Shown here piece after piece: positions 27,515 to 33,418 of a stretch of DNA of 64,000 nucleotides; positions within the stretch are counted from its first letter, which is position 1, and every line of letters starts with the position of its first letter. The stretch lies in contig OZ024858.1 of the NCBI GenBank assembly GCA_964017155.1, positions 24,304,687 through 24,368,686 on the forward strand, read 5' to 3'. The notes beneath the pieces are model-generated. The model was given only the letters and a program-made list of their open reading frames with translations. It ran no database searches and had not been told where the DNA came from. The DNA is from Oasisia sp. SBJ-2009. Its lineage: Eukaryota > Annelida > Polychaeta > Sabellida > Siboglinidae. Made by a program: the position numbers and the translations under genes.

Positions 27515-29380
27515 CAAGTTTAGATATTTTTATTTAGATAATTTGATACTATGTTGCAAGTGAATCTAAATTATAAATATTAAATTTAAGAAGTTTCATC
27601 AAACTGCAAAAATCCACTGTTATATCATGGAGGACACCATTTCCATGATACACCAGTAGCAATCCTATCACGACGTTGACAGTTTTCAATGCACAAGTTC
27701 AAGATTAAGGAACCAGACAACGCTAAGGAGCAAATGCGATTATAAAGAGCAGGAGCAGATTAAACAGCTCCTAAAAATGTTAGTGACATGCTCTTCAGAC
27801 ATACAGAGTACATTATTAGCTCAGGATGTCTATTAAATGGATGTGGTGGGCACAGGATGTCATACACATGCCCATCCCATGAAGGATACTCCTACGAGTC
27901 CTCTTCATCTTCACCAGGTCCTGTATCTTCAGTTGACCCGCCGTTGGGGTATAATTGTTGGCGATCGACTCACTCGGAGTGCGGAAGTGCTTCTGCTCCT
28001 TGAAGGGAGCAGCCAGTGTCCACGATGTATCGTTCATGATGGGCGGGTGTTCACTGTGGCGAACCACAATCTGCAGCCACAAATGGACATTCTACATTTG
28101 GTGGTAGCAAAGGCTAGACAGTGGTTCAGAAACTATCGATTGTCATGATAAATCGTGTCAATAGTATAACAATAATGATATCAAATCACTGAAGCATTAC
28201 AATAGTTCATATGAGGAAAGCACATTATAAAAACAGTCCAACTTAACAATAAGTTGTAATCGTTATGACTATTTTTATAATATGCTTTCCTCATATGAAC
28301 TACTGTATTATGATTGGAAAACAATATGGCTGCTTCTGCCATACTAAAACAATCAACAGTCATTGATGACATCGGTGTGACTGACAGATTTGTGAAACTG
28401 GGAATCATATACCTCCAGTCATAACTTAGGGTCTTAGATTATTTCAAGGGAACTTCAATATCATGTTTACCCTTAGGATTGGACTGAAATGAGCTGACTA
28501 GCGAGGTGACCTTTTTAGCAGGACTGCATTCCATATGGTCACATAAATAACATGGGACTGTATTAAGGTGACCTTGATTTAGAGGTGGCTGTATTAGCAA
28601 GATGGCCATATTAACAAGGTGTTTATATTACCTAGATGACTGTGAACTAAGTGTGAAGTATAGTTTCACATTATTGCATTGGTATTGCAAAACTATTCCA
28701 TATAGTCATACCTAACTTTTGCTTAAATCATACAACAGACAAGAAAACATTACTGGTAACATGGATATTTACAAACAATGTTATGCTTATAAACTGTAAC
28801 AACTTGTGCAGTATTTATTACATACAAAAAATGTACTTTCAGAAGTACAAAATCTACACAAGTAACTGACCTGGTAAAGTTCTGATGCTTCCCGGTCTGA
28901 TGTAGGGAGTGGGGGGAGCCCTGGTAGCCCCCGGCGAACCACCCCAGCCCGCTTCAGAGGGGGCTCCTCCCCCATCTAAAACACAACGCAATATAAAATA
29001 TATACATTTTGTAATGGCTCTCATTATGCAAATGAGTATTAACAGTATGTTTACTAACCATCAGTGTACACACTGTATTTGGTAGTCAGGTCTACCAGGG
29101 AGGAAAGTGTGAGGTATCTTGACAGTGGGATTGTATACAATACTGTGTAAGAACTTACATAGCACAATATCAACTGTACGTCCTGGAATTTACTCTGGAG
29201 TTACCTTTTAAATATTGCTACATAAATATCACACAATCATGAAGTACCAGATATCTGGATATTATAAGAGAATGGCACGAAATCTATGATCTACACTTTG
29301 GTTCAGATGTGCAGTCAGATTGATGGATTAGCGATATTTATACATGTTTCGTATATGAGTGTGCATATAATTATAAATAA

Positions 29381-29411
<31 letters not shown>

Positions 29412-29510
29412 GATACATAAGTACAAACTAGGTGTCAGTACTAGTGTCTAGTAATCATAAAACAATATGACCTTTGCCATTGGCGTCAAACATGCGGTTG
29501 GAAAACTCAT
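1..29510 (-). CDS. Axonemal dynein heavy chain, 5' part (N-terminal stem to linker), partial
   Basis: Multi-exon gene for a dynein heavy chain, the force-producing ATPase of ciliary inner arms. Twenty-one coding exons were traced by protein similarity and checked by phase (exon lengths sum to 3090 nt, 1030 codons, no frame break). The window holds only the N-terminal stem and the start of the linker; the AAA+ motor lies beyond position 1. Diagnostic stretches include [57 protein letters not shown] and [20 protein letters not shown], all conserved in axonemal heavy chains. The mix of residues fits the DNAH3/7/12/1 group; DNAH6 is a poor match. I cannot choose the ortholog from this part alone. 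The start is the ATG at 29508-29510, with an in-frame stop just upstream in the same exon. Several introns carry very large minisatellites that overlap splice sites. Confidence 0.93.
989..1096 (+). repeat. SINE-A fragment (3' body)
   Basis: Matches the body of the SINE-A copies at 13.5 kb, 6.6 kb and 54.9 kb: a ctggtgtctatg block, then ggggaagtaaaagatc, then gggggtaaatgtgtaac, ending in actaattctagag. The tRNA-like head is missing. Confidence 0.75.
1216..1386 (-). CDS. Dynein heavy chain coding exon 21 (linker start)
   Basis: 57 codons, phase 0 at both ends, about residues 974-1030. It encodes [20 protein letters not shown], then [19 protein letters not shown], a hallmark of axonemal heavy chains just before the conserved linker. 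The acceptor ends TTGTACAG; the donor is AAG/GTGTGA. Confidence 0.93.
1755..1985. repeat. TG / TGCATG-rich low-complexity tract
   Basis: Alternating purine-pyrimidine runs (gtgtgggtgtggg, then tgtgcatgtg repeats and a [14 protein letters not shown]). This is a microsatellite with Z-DNA-like composition, in the intron between coding exons 20 and 21. Confidence 0.8.
2085..3905. repeat. 57-bp minisatellite, about 32 copies, with 8-unit higher-order repeat
   Basis: Unit ccaccacaactcaaagagac... repeated about 32 times, ending about 25 nt from the donor of dynein coding exon 20. The unit is a multiple of three and has no stop in two frames, so long open frames run on both strands without being genes. 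Variant positions (ccacc/caacc, ccaacatg/ccaaaatg, gttgtt/gtggtt) recur in the same order every eight units, a higher-order repeat of about 456 bp. Confidence 0.95.
3931..4045 (-). CDS. Dynein heavy chain coding exon 20
   Basis: 115 nt, about residues 935-973, encoding [20 protein letters not shown] and then [18 protein letters not shown]. Donor ACG/GTGAGT and acceptor CACCCAG are good matches. The first base completes a Gln codon split with the exon before. Confidence 0.95.
4046..4748. other. Dynein intron, AT-rich, with a C-rich tract near its 5' end
   Basis: Mostly featureless AT-rich intron. A C/T-rich run at about 4660-4738 lies directly downstream (in transcript order) of the donor of coding exon 19. 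Confidence 0.5.
4749..4840 (-). CDS. Dynein heavy chain coding exon 19
   Basis: 92 nt, residues 905-935, encoding [20 protein letters not shown] then [11 protein letters not shown]. It continues RHWEE of the preceding exon, giving the family motif RHW..MS..VG. The donor is CCA/GTAAGT. The acceptor ACCAG and the first about 26 nt of the exon are repeated many times in the upstream intron. Confidence 0.94.
4812..5523. repeat. 53-bp minisatellite carrying copies of a dynein splice acceptor
   Basis: About 13 copies of aatgtcaacaccaacaactg... . Read on the minus strand, each unit contains CTACCAG followed by ATGAGTGCAGTTGTTGGTG, which is the acceptor and start of coding exon 19. Copy 1 is the exon itself; the array extends into the intron upstream. 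Confidence 0.95.
5685..5990 (-). mobile_element. Probable non-LTR retrotransposon 3' end (TAATAA tail)
   Basis: On the minus strand the block ends in ttctccggcaatggagactg, then aataaatt and a (taa)n run, a typical LINE/SINE 3' terminus. Upstream, a short open frame ends in [12 protein letters not shown] and a stop, which could be the C-terminus of a degraded ORF2. The family is not identified. Confidence 0.45.
6187..6398 (-). CDS. Dynein heavy chain coding exon 18
   Basis: 212 nt, about residues 834-904, encoding [19 protein letters not shown], then [19 protein letters not shown] and [20 protein letters not shown]. Very strong similarity to the stem of axonemal heavy chains. Acceptor TTTGACAG, donor GAG/GTGGGT. 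Confidence 0.96.
6571..6815 (-). mobile_element. SINE-A, full-length tRNA-derived copy
   Basis: Minus-strand copy with a tRNA-like head (B box ggttcaatcccacc), a body with agacactaaaatccagtgg and ggggaagtaaaggatccc, and a 3' end at ctaattctagagaaggac. It matches the copies at 13.5 kb and 54.9 kb. Confidence 0.85.
7860..9886. repeat. 24-bp minisatellite, about 85 copies, starting at a dynein donor
   Basis: Unit cacacactccctctcccttc+ctcc, with a shorter 20-bp variant. On the dynein strand it reads GGGAGGAAGGGAGAGGGAG, so each unit holds several G-runs. The array begins within about 10 nt of the donor of coding exon 17. The 24-bp unit is a multiple of three and stop-free, giving spurious open frames of over 800 codons. 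Confidence 0.95.
9892..10123 (-). CDS. Dynein heavy chain coding exon 17
   Basis: 232 nt, about residues 757-834, encoding [20 protein letters not shown], then a coiled-coil-like acidic stretch and [19 protein letters not shown]. Acceptor CGTTGCAG, donor AATG/GTGAGG. It links in phase to coding exon 18 (G+GT = Gly). Confidence 0.95.
10105..10400. repeat. Degenerate minisatellite at the acceptor of dynein coding exon 17
   Basis: Repeats of caacaacatgtcagtcatca with spacers. One unit near 10165-10185 reads on the minus strand GTTGTTGCAG followed by GTGACAG, close to the true acceptor and exon start. Other copies have lost the AG. This looks like an older, decayed splice-junction array. Confidence 0.7.
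10441..11170. repeat. 14-15-bp minisatellite (ctgagtacactgtc), about 50 copies
   Basis: Tandem ctgagtacactgtc with variants (aacgcc, agcatc, cacagtgtc). It fills the intron just downstream of the donor of dynein coding exon 16. All three minus frames stay open over more than 230 codons only because of the unit composition. The unit does not resemble the exon. Confidence 0.95.
11209..11399 (-). CDS. Dynein heavy chain coding exon 16
   Basis: 191 nt, about residues 693-756, encoding [20 protein letters not shown] then [20 protein letters not shown], a coiled-coil stem segment. The pattern LNST.F.WP is conserved in this dynein group. Acceptor TTGTAG, donor GAG/GTCAGT. Confidence 0.95.
12098..12188 (-). 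CDS. Dynein heavy chain coding exon 15
   Basis: 91 nt, about residues 663-692, encoding [20 protein letters not shown] then [10 protein letters not shown]. Acceptor TGTTACAG, donor CCAG/GTATGA. Confidence 0.94.
12491..12962. mobile_element. MITE-like element with about 90-bp inverted repeats
   Basis: The left end ggtgtagcgcttacatttt is mirrored by the right end, whose reverse complement starts ggtgtcgcgcttacatttt. The inverted repeats continue through ctgcacatgcgcaataaatg / ctgcgcatgcgcaataaatg. There is no coding capacity. It ends 28 bp from the donor of dynein coding exon 14. The superfamily is not assigned. Confidence 0.8.
12991..13084 (-). CDS. Dynein heavy chain coding exon 14
   Basis: 94 nt, about residues 631-662, encoding [20 protein letters not shown] then [12 protein letters not shown]. 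Acceptor TGTTGCAG, donor CAG/GTGGGT. Confidence 0.94.
13230..13290. repeat. (AT)n microsatellite
   Basis: Run of ta dinucleotides broken once by ata. Confidence 0.95.
13529..14850 (+). mobile_element. SINE-A copy split by a DNA transposon
   Basis: The tRNA-like head (13529 on, B box ggttcaatcccacc) and body run to 13745, stop at gtagtggactc, and resume at 14816 with ctcactaattctagagaagg. Intact copies read gtagtggactcactaattc without a break, so the 1070 bp between is an insertion. Confidence 0.9.
13746..14815. mobile_element. hAT-like non-autonomous transposon with 8-bp target site duplication
   Basis: Terminal inverted repeats CAGACATGGGGTCAAATACA and its reverse complement at the right end. 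The flanking direct repeat is gtggactc (13738-13745) / gtgggctc (14816-14823), 8 bp with one mismatch. Both ends carry many subterminal aaagtatttgtatttg repeats. An 8-bp duplication and a CAG-type terminus fit the hAT superfamily. No transposase frame was found. Confidence 0.88.
15195..15373 (-). CDS. Dynein heavy chain coding exon 13
   Basis: 179 nt, residues 572-631, encoding [20 protein letters not shown], then [20 protein letters not shown] and [15 protein letters not shown]. Donor AAG/GTAGGA; acceptor CATATGTAG has a weak pyrimidine tract. Confidence 0.93.
15374..16509. other. Dynein intron, AT-rich
   Basis: AT-rich sequence with no repeat or coding segment I can name. Short open frames at about 15.6-15.8 kb show no recognisable similarity. 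Confidence 0.4.
16510..16758 (-). CDS. Dynein heavy chain coding exon 12
   Basis: 249 nt, residues 489-571, phase 0 at both ends. It encodes [20 protein letters not shown] then [20 protein letters not shown], part of the N-terminal stem. Acceptor TGCCACAG, donor AAG/GTGGCG. Confidence 0.94.
17225..17348. repeat. Single degenerate duplication of a dynein exon end plus donor
   Basis: The block ggttaccctcgggaggcctt at about 17255-17275 resembles acttaccctggggaggcctt at the donor of coding exon 11. On the minus strand both read GAAGGCCTCCC then a GGTAA donor-like motif. A middle partial copy (ggggtggcctttgccc) lies at about 17315-17330. Confidence 0.6.
17349..17528 (-). CDS. Dynein heavy chain coding exon 11
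   Basis: 180 nt, exactly 60 codons (residues 429-488), encoding [20 protein letters not shown] and [13 protein letters not shown]. The LK...P.IVF.PSF pattern is conserved in the axonemal stem. Acceptor GTCTGCAG, donor AGG/GTAAGT. Confidence 0.95.
17645..18141. mobile_element. MITE with TTAA target duplication and about 120-bp inverted repeats
   Basis: Flanked by TTAA at 17645-17648 and 18138-18141. The left end AGGGATACTCCAGTCAGTGA matches the reverse complement of the right end, AGGAGTACTCCAATCAGTGA, and similarity continues about 120 bp inward (tagtaattgtgcacaaggat / tagtaattgtgcacacagat). TTAA duplication points to a Kolobok or piggyBac-type element. No transposase. Confidence 0.88.
19344..19647. 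repeat. 61-bp minisatellite carrying copies of a dynein splice donor
   Basis: Five copies including the exon copy: gaggtgacctactttgtg..., aggaactcatgcagtgagtt. On the minus strand each unit holds the last about 48 nt of coding exon 10 followed by the donor CACAAA/GTAGGTCAC (TACACAAA in three intronic copies). Confidence 0.93.
19599..19794 (-). CDS. Dynein heavy chain coding exon 10
   Basis: 196 nt, about residues 363-428, encoding [20 protein letters not shown], then [20 protein letters not shown] and [15 protein letters not shown]. It joins HK to NG of the next exon in frame only if the donor at 19597-19598 is used, which is the exon-proximal copy of the repeated donor. Confidence 0.94.
19858..20278 (+). 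mobile_element. Penelope-like element 3' end (GIY-YIG C-terminus) with inverted flanks
   Basis: About 20000-20145 encodes [15 protein letters not shown], a stop, then [20 protein letters not shown] and [11 protein letters not shown], typical of the C-terminal GIY-YIG region of Penelope-like retroelements; the in-frame TGA marks it as dead. The outer 85 bp are inverted copies of one another (attgtaatataattaactta on the left, its complement on the right), as is common for Penelope-like insertions with an inverted terminal fragment. Confidence 0.85.
20185..20210 (+). other. Hairpin with GAAAC tail in the Penelope-like end
   Basis: GGCCCGT (20185-20191), loop AGATG, ACGGGTC (20197-20203), then GAAACGT. 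The second Penelope-like copy at 54.35 kb keeps the same layout with compensating bases. It resembles stem II plus GAAA of a hammerhead ribozyme, but the upstream CUGANGA box is not intact here. Confidence 0.5.
21050..21380 (+). mobile_element. SINE-B, tRNA-derived, full length
   Basis: tRNA-like head with B box ggttcgaatcctg, body with ctccagttcactcagctata and ggctatagacagtgg, and 3' end gcgctatataagaacttacc. Same family as the copy at 23.0 kb. Confidence 0.85.
21796..21921 (-). CDS. Dynein heavy chain coding exon 9
   Basis: 126 nt, about residues 321-362, encoding [20 protein letters not shown] then [20 protein letters not shown]. Acceptor GCTGCAG, donor AAGAA/GTACGT. Confidence 0.93.
21949..22160. 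repeat. About 52-bp imperfect repeat, four copies
   Basis: Repeats of gtgaccactggtcacttcag with intervening acagtggaccggtcagtcag. The core gtgaccactggtcac is a palindrome. It lies upstream of the acceptor of coding exon 9 but does not contain it. Confidence 0.85.
22360..22765. repeat. Polypurine array (gggagaga)n
   Basis: About 400 bp of pure purine on the plus strand, units gggagaga with gcgggaga variants. On the dynein transcript it is a CU-rich tract about 70 nt downstream of the donor of coding exon 8. Open frames across it are artefacts. Confidence 0.95.
22837..22956 (-). CDS. Dynein heavy chain coding exon 8
   Basis: 120 nt, about residues 281-321, encoding [20 protein letters not shown] then [18 protein letters not shown]. 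The donor GACGA/GTCTGT is not a strong consensus but gives the only frame-preserving join to the next exon (DEFASLRF). Confidence 0.88.
23014..23323 (+). mobile_element. SINE-B, tRNA-derived, full length
   Basis: tRNA-like head ggggtagagcttcagactc with B box ggttcgaatcctg, shared body and 3' end gcgctatataagaacttggc. Confidence 0.87.
23459..23943. repeat. 49-bp minisatellite carrying copies of a dynein splice donor
   Basis: Ten copies including the exon: aactgacctgagagggtagg..., gtgtgactttcacaaataca. On the minus strand each unit contains the last about 35 nt of coding exon 7 and its donor, CTCTCAG/GTCAGT. The nearest intronic copy shares the exon variant gacgtt while distal copies have gacttt. 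Confidence 0.95.
23909..23984 (-). CDS. Dynein heavy chain coding exon 7
   Basis: 76 nt, about residues 256-281, encoding [20 protein letters not shown] then PYPLR. Acceptor TGTTGTAG, donor CTCAG/GTCAGT. The junction V+DYILKD with the exon before is a conserved dynein stem motif. Confidence 0.94.
24715..25638. repeat. Polypurine array (gggagaga)n, about 920 bp
   Basis: Almost pure purine on the plus strand, with a duplicated non-array block (aagtagggagagcgtctggg at about 24731 and 24907). It begins about 10 nt beyond the donor of coding exon 6, so the nascent dynein transcript carries about 900 nt of CU-rich RNA there. Confidence 0.95.
25647..25836 (-). CDS. Dynein heavy chain coding exon 6
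   Basis: 190 nt, residues 193-256, encoding [20 protein letters not shown], then [20 protein letters not shown] and YEFSLRKAI. Acceptor TCCACAG, donor ATTG/GTGAGA. Confidence 0.93.
26322..26451 (-). CDS. Dynein heavy chain coding exon 5
   Basis: 130 nt, about residues 149-192, encoding [20 protein letters not shown] then [20 protein letters not shown] and DFE. A variable, probably disordered N-terminal region; support comes from splice sites and exact phase rather than conservation. Confidence 0.82.
26640..26678. repeat. (AT)n microsatellite
   Basis: Simple at dinucleotide run in a dynein intron. Confidence 0.95.
26880..26976 (-). CDS. Dynein heavy chain coding exon 4
   Basis: 97 nt, about residues 117-149, encoding [20 protein letters not shown] then [11 protein letters not shown]. 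Donor GTTGA/GTAAGT is strong; acceptor ACATAAG has a poor pyrimidine tract. Only this frame is open. Confidence 0.78.
27466..27511. repeat. (AT)n microsatellite
   Basis: Simple ta run in a dynein intron. Confidence 0.95.
27866..28070 (-). CDS. Dynein heavy chain coding exon 3
   Basis: 205 nt, about residues 49-117, encoding [20 protein letters not shown], then [20 protein letters not shown]. Acceptor GGCTGCAG is good. Two donors keep the frame into the next exon: ATGT/GTATGA (used here) and an earlier AGGA/GTATCC; I prefer the former. Confidence 0.75.
28196..28308. repeat. Palindrome (about 32-bp arms) in a dynein intron
   Basis: atagttcatatgaggaaagc... on the left is the reverse complement of ...gctttcctcatatgaactac on the right, with about 40 bp between. 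It is probably a foldback or MITE remnant. Confidence 0.75.
28871..28975 (-). CDS. Dynein heavy chain coding exon 2
   Basis: 105 nt, residues 14-48, encoding [20 protein letters not shown] then [15 protein letters not shown]. The exon begins exactly at an ATG after the acceptor TTTTAG; translation could start here too, but an in-frame ATG exists in the exon before. Proline-rich short N-termini are usual in this family. Confidence 0.8.
29075..29165 (+). repeat. Possible degraded SINE-B 3' end
   Basis: ctaccagggaggaaagtgtg and ttgtataca...gtaagaacttac resemble the SINE-B 3' segment. Weak. Confidence 0.35.
29380..29412. repeat. (AT)n-rich microsatellite
   Basis: Short tata run interrupted by gtatat. 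Confidence 0.8.
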
Positions 29511-29530
29511 GATGAGTGTCTAGGCTGACG
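29472..29530 (-). CDS. Dynein heavy chain first coding exon with start codon
   Basis: Bounded by acceptor CTTACAG and donor AAAG/GTCATA. ATG at 29508-29510 gives [13 protein letters not shown] and joins coding exon 2 in phase 0. In that frame a TAG lies 9 nt upstream of the ATG. The 20 nt upstream of the ATG are 5'UTR. Confidence 0.7.
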
Positions 29531-29934
29531 CTGTAAGTAGAGATGCCACTGCAGTGTTTCGCTGCAGTAATCAAGTGAACTGAGCCCCAAGTCAGCAGCA
29601 CATCTGTGTTGAACAACAGGCAAGACATCTGTCAGGAAATGTTTTTGTGTGCAAAATATACCTAGGTAATATGCAGATCCATCGTGATTATTAAATAATA
29701 TAAAATTCCATATACTCAAAATTATATTCAAGCATGGTAAAATCAGCATACTTGTGCATAAAAGATAAGTGTGGAAATTATCATCAAAGCAATGAATCAA
29801 CGATTTTAATGGTGGAAATGATGCCTAGACACAAGCATATGAACATTAACAAATGTATAAACAATACATTAGTTTGCTCATTACATGTCCTTAACATCGA
29901 ACTAGAAATGTATTATATCAAATGAATAATAATT

Positions 29935-30045
29935 TACATTTTTATTTATTAATTTTAGTATTTTTCTTGTGCAGCGCATCGATCCGCCATGCGGGAATTA
30001 GCGCTATATAAAAACTGTATTATTATTATTATTATAATAATAACA
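29935..30045 (+). mobile_element. Retroelement 3' tail (gcgctatataaaa, (tta)n)
   Basis: cttgtgcagcgcatcg, then attagcgctatataaaaact followed by a ttattatta run, a common 3' terminus of invertebrate LINE/SINE elements. Confidence 0.55.
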
Positions 30046-30411
30046 AATTTGGTTTCCACAGGTTCCATTTAAGAATGATGACTAAAATATTAATCATACA
30101 AGCTAGCTAGCCTTATTAGAACATGTTTTGTTGAAAAAATCACCTAGAAAAATAATATATTCCTACCATGTTGTTGTAACACTGATCAACATATTACAAA
30201 CAATCAACTTATGTACACATTATAATATGTTTGTTCTTGACATAATTGGGATTTACGTCTGTCGTTTTCTTTTCAATTGACAAGTCACAAGTGGCAATGA
30301 TCAATGCGGTAACTAAGTCACAATTAATTTACTCTGCCAGTAAACAAACGAACGAATCTTTATGCCATGTATAACAACGTTATAGGTTACTGTTAGTAGG
30401 TAAATACTTAC

Positions 30412-30530
30412 AAGAGCTCTCTCAAACGATGTTAATGTACTCATCTTTCTTCTCCCTAGAGTATAACACAATCCGATTACTCTAGAGTCTAGTGCGAAGT
30501 AGTTTCCAGCAGTAATTAATCTCAACAAAC
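30412..30530 (-). other. Probable 5'UTR exon of the dynein gene
   Basis: A consensus donor CTCTT/GTAAGT at 30411 follows a purine-rich segment with ATG at 30444. Joined to the next exon, this ATG opens an 18-codon upstream frame that ends in TGA overlapping the dynein ATG (ATGA). The 5' limit is not visible; 30530 is nominal. Confidence 0.5.
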
Positions 30531-31509
30531 ACCTAGCGGCGATACTTGTGTTTACGATTTATGTTAGCGGTTACAAGTACAACGCGTTTCAAGGTTCGCA
30601 ATCAATAGCTACAAAAGCATTACACATACCTACTACATCAGTTATAAATAAGAAGATATTGCAAAACACATGCGATATTAAAAATGTATTGTTATCATAA
30701 TGTCACTATCTGAAATACAGCGAGCACCAACTTTACGTTCATGGATAGAGAAATCACCCTTTGAATTTACTATCCGCCATTTTCCAAGCAACATCCGGGT
30801 TGTATTGGTTGCTAGGGGGAAGCCTCGTTCTCACTTGGAGCAGACGACAACATTGACGTGCCGCTAGACTTGATTTTGTGTTTACACTTCGCCTAACAAC
30901 ATGAGTTAAATAGACAGACCGGTTTTAATGGTGTTGAATATACCGATGGGCTGCCTACCAAGCCTGGAGAATGGTAGGTACCTAGCGGATGCCTCGTTTC
31001 TTCTGTAACAGCATTGAAGCATACGTGCAGACGGGCACCTGTCAAACGCATTTGGCTGCCTTGCGGCGCCTGGAACTTGCAGAGTTCTGCCAGTGGCATT
31101 GGCAGTGTCAATGACAATTTTTTTGACAGCTGTGAAAGACCGCAGGCAGCTGTCATTTAGTTATTCGTATACAATATAAAACGCTGCCTTATACAGTTAT
31201 TTCTGAAAGGCAGCACCTATCTATAAGTGAATAGGAATGAGTTTTACCATTTTTTTAAACGAAGGCCTTTTTAAAAAGTTGTGTAAGTACTTTTAGTCAG
31301 ACAGAGACACTGTGGCTAGTCTATGTCGTGAATTCATGTGACATGTACAGGATATTTCACTTAATGAATAATTTATGTGTTTGCAGCTCAGGCACAGCCC
31401 ATTACGATGGCACAGATAAGTGAATACAAAGTGTACACGACAAATGAGTTCTTGTCGCTCTACACCTGCTGAAGGTTTTTGTTAAAAAGGATCTGATCTT
31501 GGATTAACA
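30531..31509. promoter_or_regulatory. Shared region between divergent dynein and FBXW10 genes
   Basis: About 1 kb separates the two 5' ends. An inverted CCAAT (attgg, 30804-30808) overlaps ggttgctagg (30807-30816), which looks like half of an RFX X-box, the site common in cilia gene promoters. No TATA box was seen. That both genes are driven from here is inferred from orientation only. Confidence 0.4.
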
Positions 31510-32080
31510 ATGGCGTCTCCATCCCAAACCCAAAGGGTTGGCCAACTTTGTGACAACATGAAGCACCCAAACAGTGGCACGGAATGCTTCGAGTTCAACC
31601 TGAGCAAGGCGCTGGGCCTTCGCTGTGTGCACTCCGGCTACACTGTGTGTGGTGGGTGTGAGTCGTGCGTTCTCACCACAAGGATCACCAGCGTGAAGAC
31701 TTGGTTCTCGAAGGCCGGCGACCGGTCACGTCGTCGCTTCATGCTGGGGCTGATTCGCCGCCTCCACAGCATTGACCTCGTCTCCCATGTTATCCAGCTG
31801 CTGCAGCCACTGCTGTATAAAGACTTCACATACGCACGCACTCGCACCAAGCCCAGTCTGTCAACGGACCAGGCAACAACGAGTGACGACCGCGCACTAA
31901 GTCTCGTTACCCTGGAGAAGGATATCACAAACACCTGGTACTGGTTTGAGACCACTCATTACTGGACAAAGTGTAACTTCCTACTAGCAATCATGCAAGA
32001 CTGCGAGGCACATCTACTGCATGCGATTGGCACACTTGCAAAGACTTTGTATGCTTCGGAACACTCTGTGGCAATACCGG
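31510..32080 (+). CDS. FBXW10: FBXW10-like exon 1
   Basis: 571 nt. ATG in context acaATGg. It contains the CGGCESC cysteine cluster, WFSKAGDRSRRRFMLGLIRR and YWFETTHYWTKCNFLLAIMQ, all alignable with the vertebrate N-terminus. Donor CCGG/GTGAGT. Confidence 0.92.
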
Positions 32081-33320
32081 GTGAGTGTAGCATCTTACTC
32101 TTTGCAGACAACTTTTTTTTTGCTGAATGTTCCCGTAACATTTGCTTTGGTGAAAATTGCATTTTAAAAGTCACATATACACATCAGCAAGCTAGCTAAC
32201 AAGTATTCAGCATACCAAGGGTATGAAGCAATTTGACGTAAGTAAAATTTACTTATACATGTCAAAACAACTTGGTACCCCTGATAACGTTAGTATTTAA
32301 TACTAACATTATCAGTTTATTCATATGTAACGTTATCAGTTTATTCATATGACACATCTGATGATAAGTGTATTGTATGTATCATAAACATGTATCATAT
32401 ATCATGTATTTAAAACATAACCTACTACATATTTTATGTTTGCTATATTTATTTTAGTTGCTTTTTAATCGCCAATTGTCCACATTTTTCATAGCTGTGT
32501 AAGTGGCATTGTCCTAATGTGATTTCCATGCTAATGTTCTAAATATATTAACAAATTATGAATTAATAAATACACACAAACCAACTATCAAAAAAGTGCT
32601 AAGCTTGGAATAAATTTTATTGTGTATACATGTCAGTTAAACATATGACAGAGTGCAGTGTTGAGTCGTTTATAACTTGATTCTAGTGTCTGATGACACC
32701 GCATCGATCGCATCTACCAGCTACACTTTCACATCTGCGGAGCACCCAGAGCTGAAGTTACTCATCTCTGCTCGCTCTGAATACTCTGTCCTTGACAAGC
32801 TCCCGCTGTGCAGCCCACGGAGCAAGCAGGTTGATGTCACCCCAGAGCAGTGTGTTGTCAACGACGACACCGGGGACGATTGCACTAGCGTTGACTTGGA
32901 TGAGTTGGACCCAACGTGTATGGTAGTCCCGACATCAGAGAAGGCATACTCGGGTGTGTCCCGGCACAAGGACTTCATTCGACAACTGCCTGTGCACCTG
33001 TCCAAGTACATACTCAGCTGGCTTGACCAGGTGTCGCTGTATAACTGCGTGTGTGTGAGCAGACACTGGCGCATCCTGGTGGAGGAGGTACACAACGAGT
33101 TCTACGTCAACCAACATCTGTGGGAGGAGGTGATGCTCATGCAGGTTGGTACTGTAGTTGACCTAATACTATGTCATAACAAATAAATAATTAATATGGT
33201 GAAATAATTATGATGCAACAGTAATTTTTATTCAGCACGCACGCACACACGCACATATGCACGCACGGCGTCGCACGCATGTACACACACAGTCACACAC
33301 ACACAGTCACACACACACAG

Positions 33321-33418
<98 letters not shown>

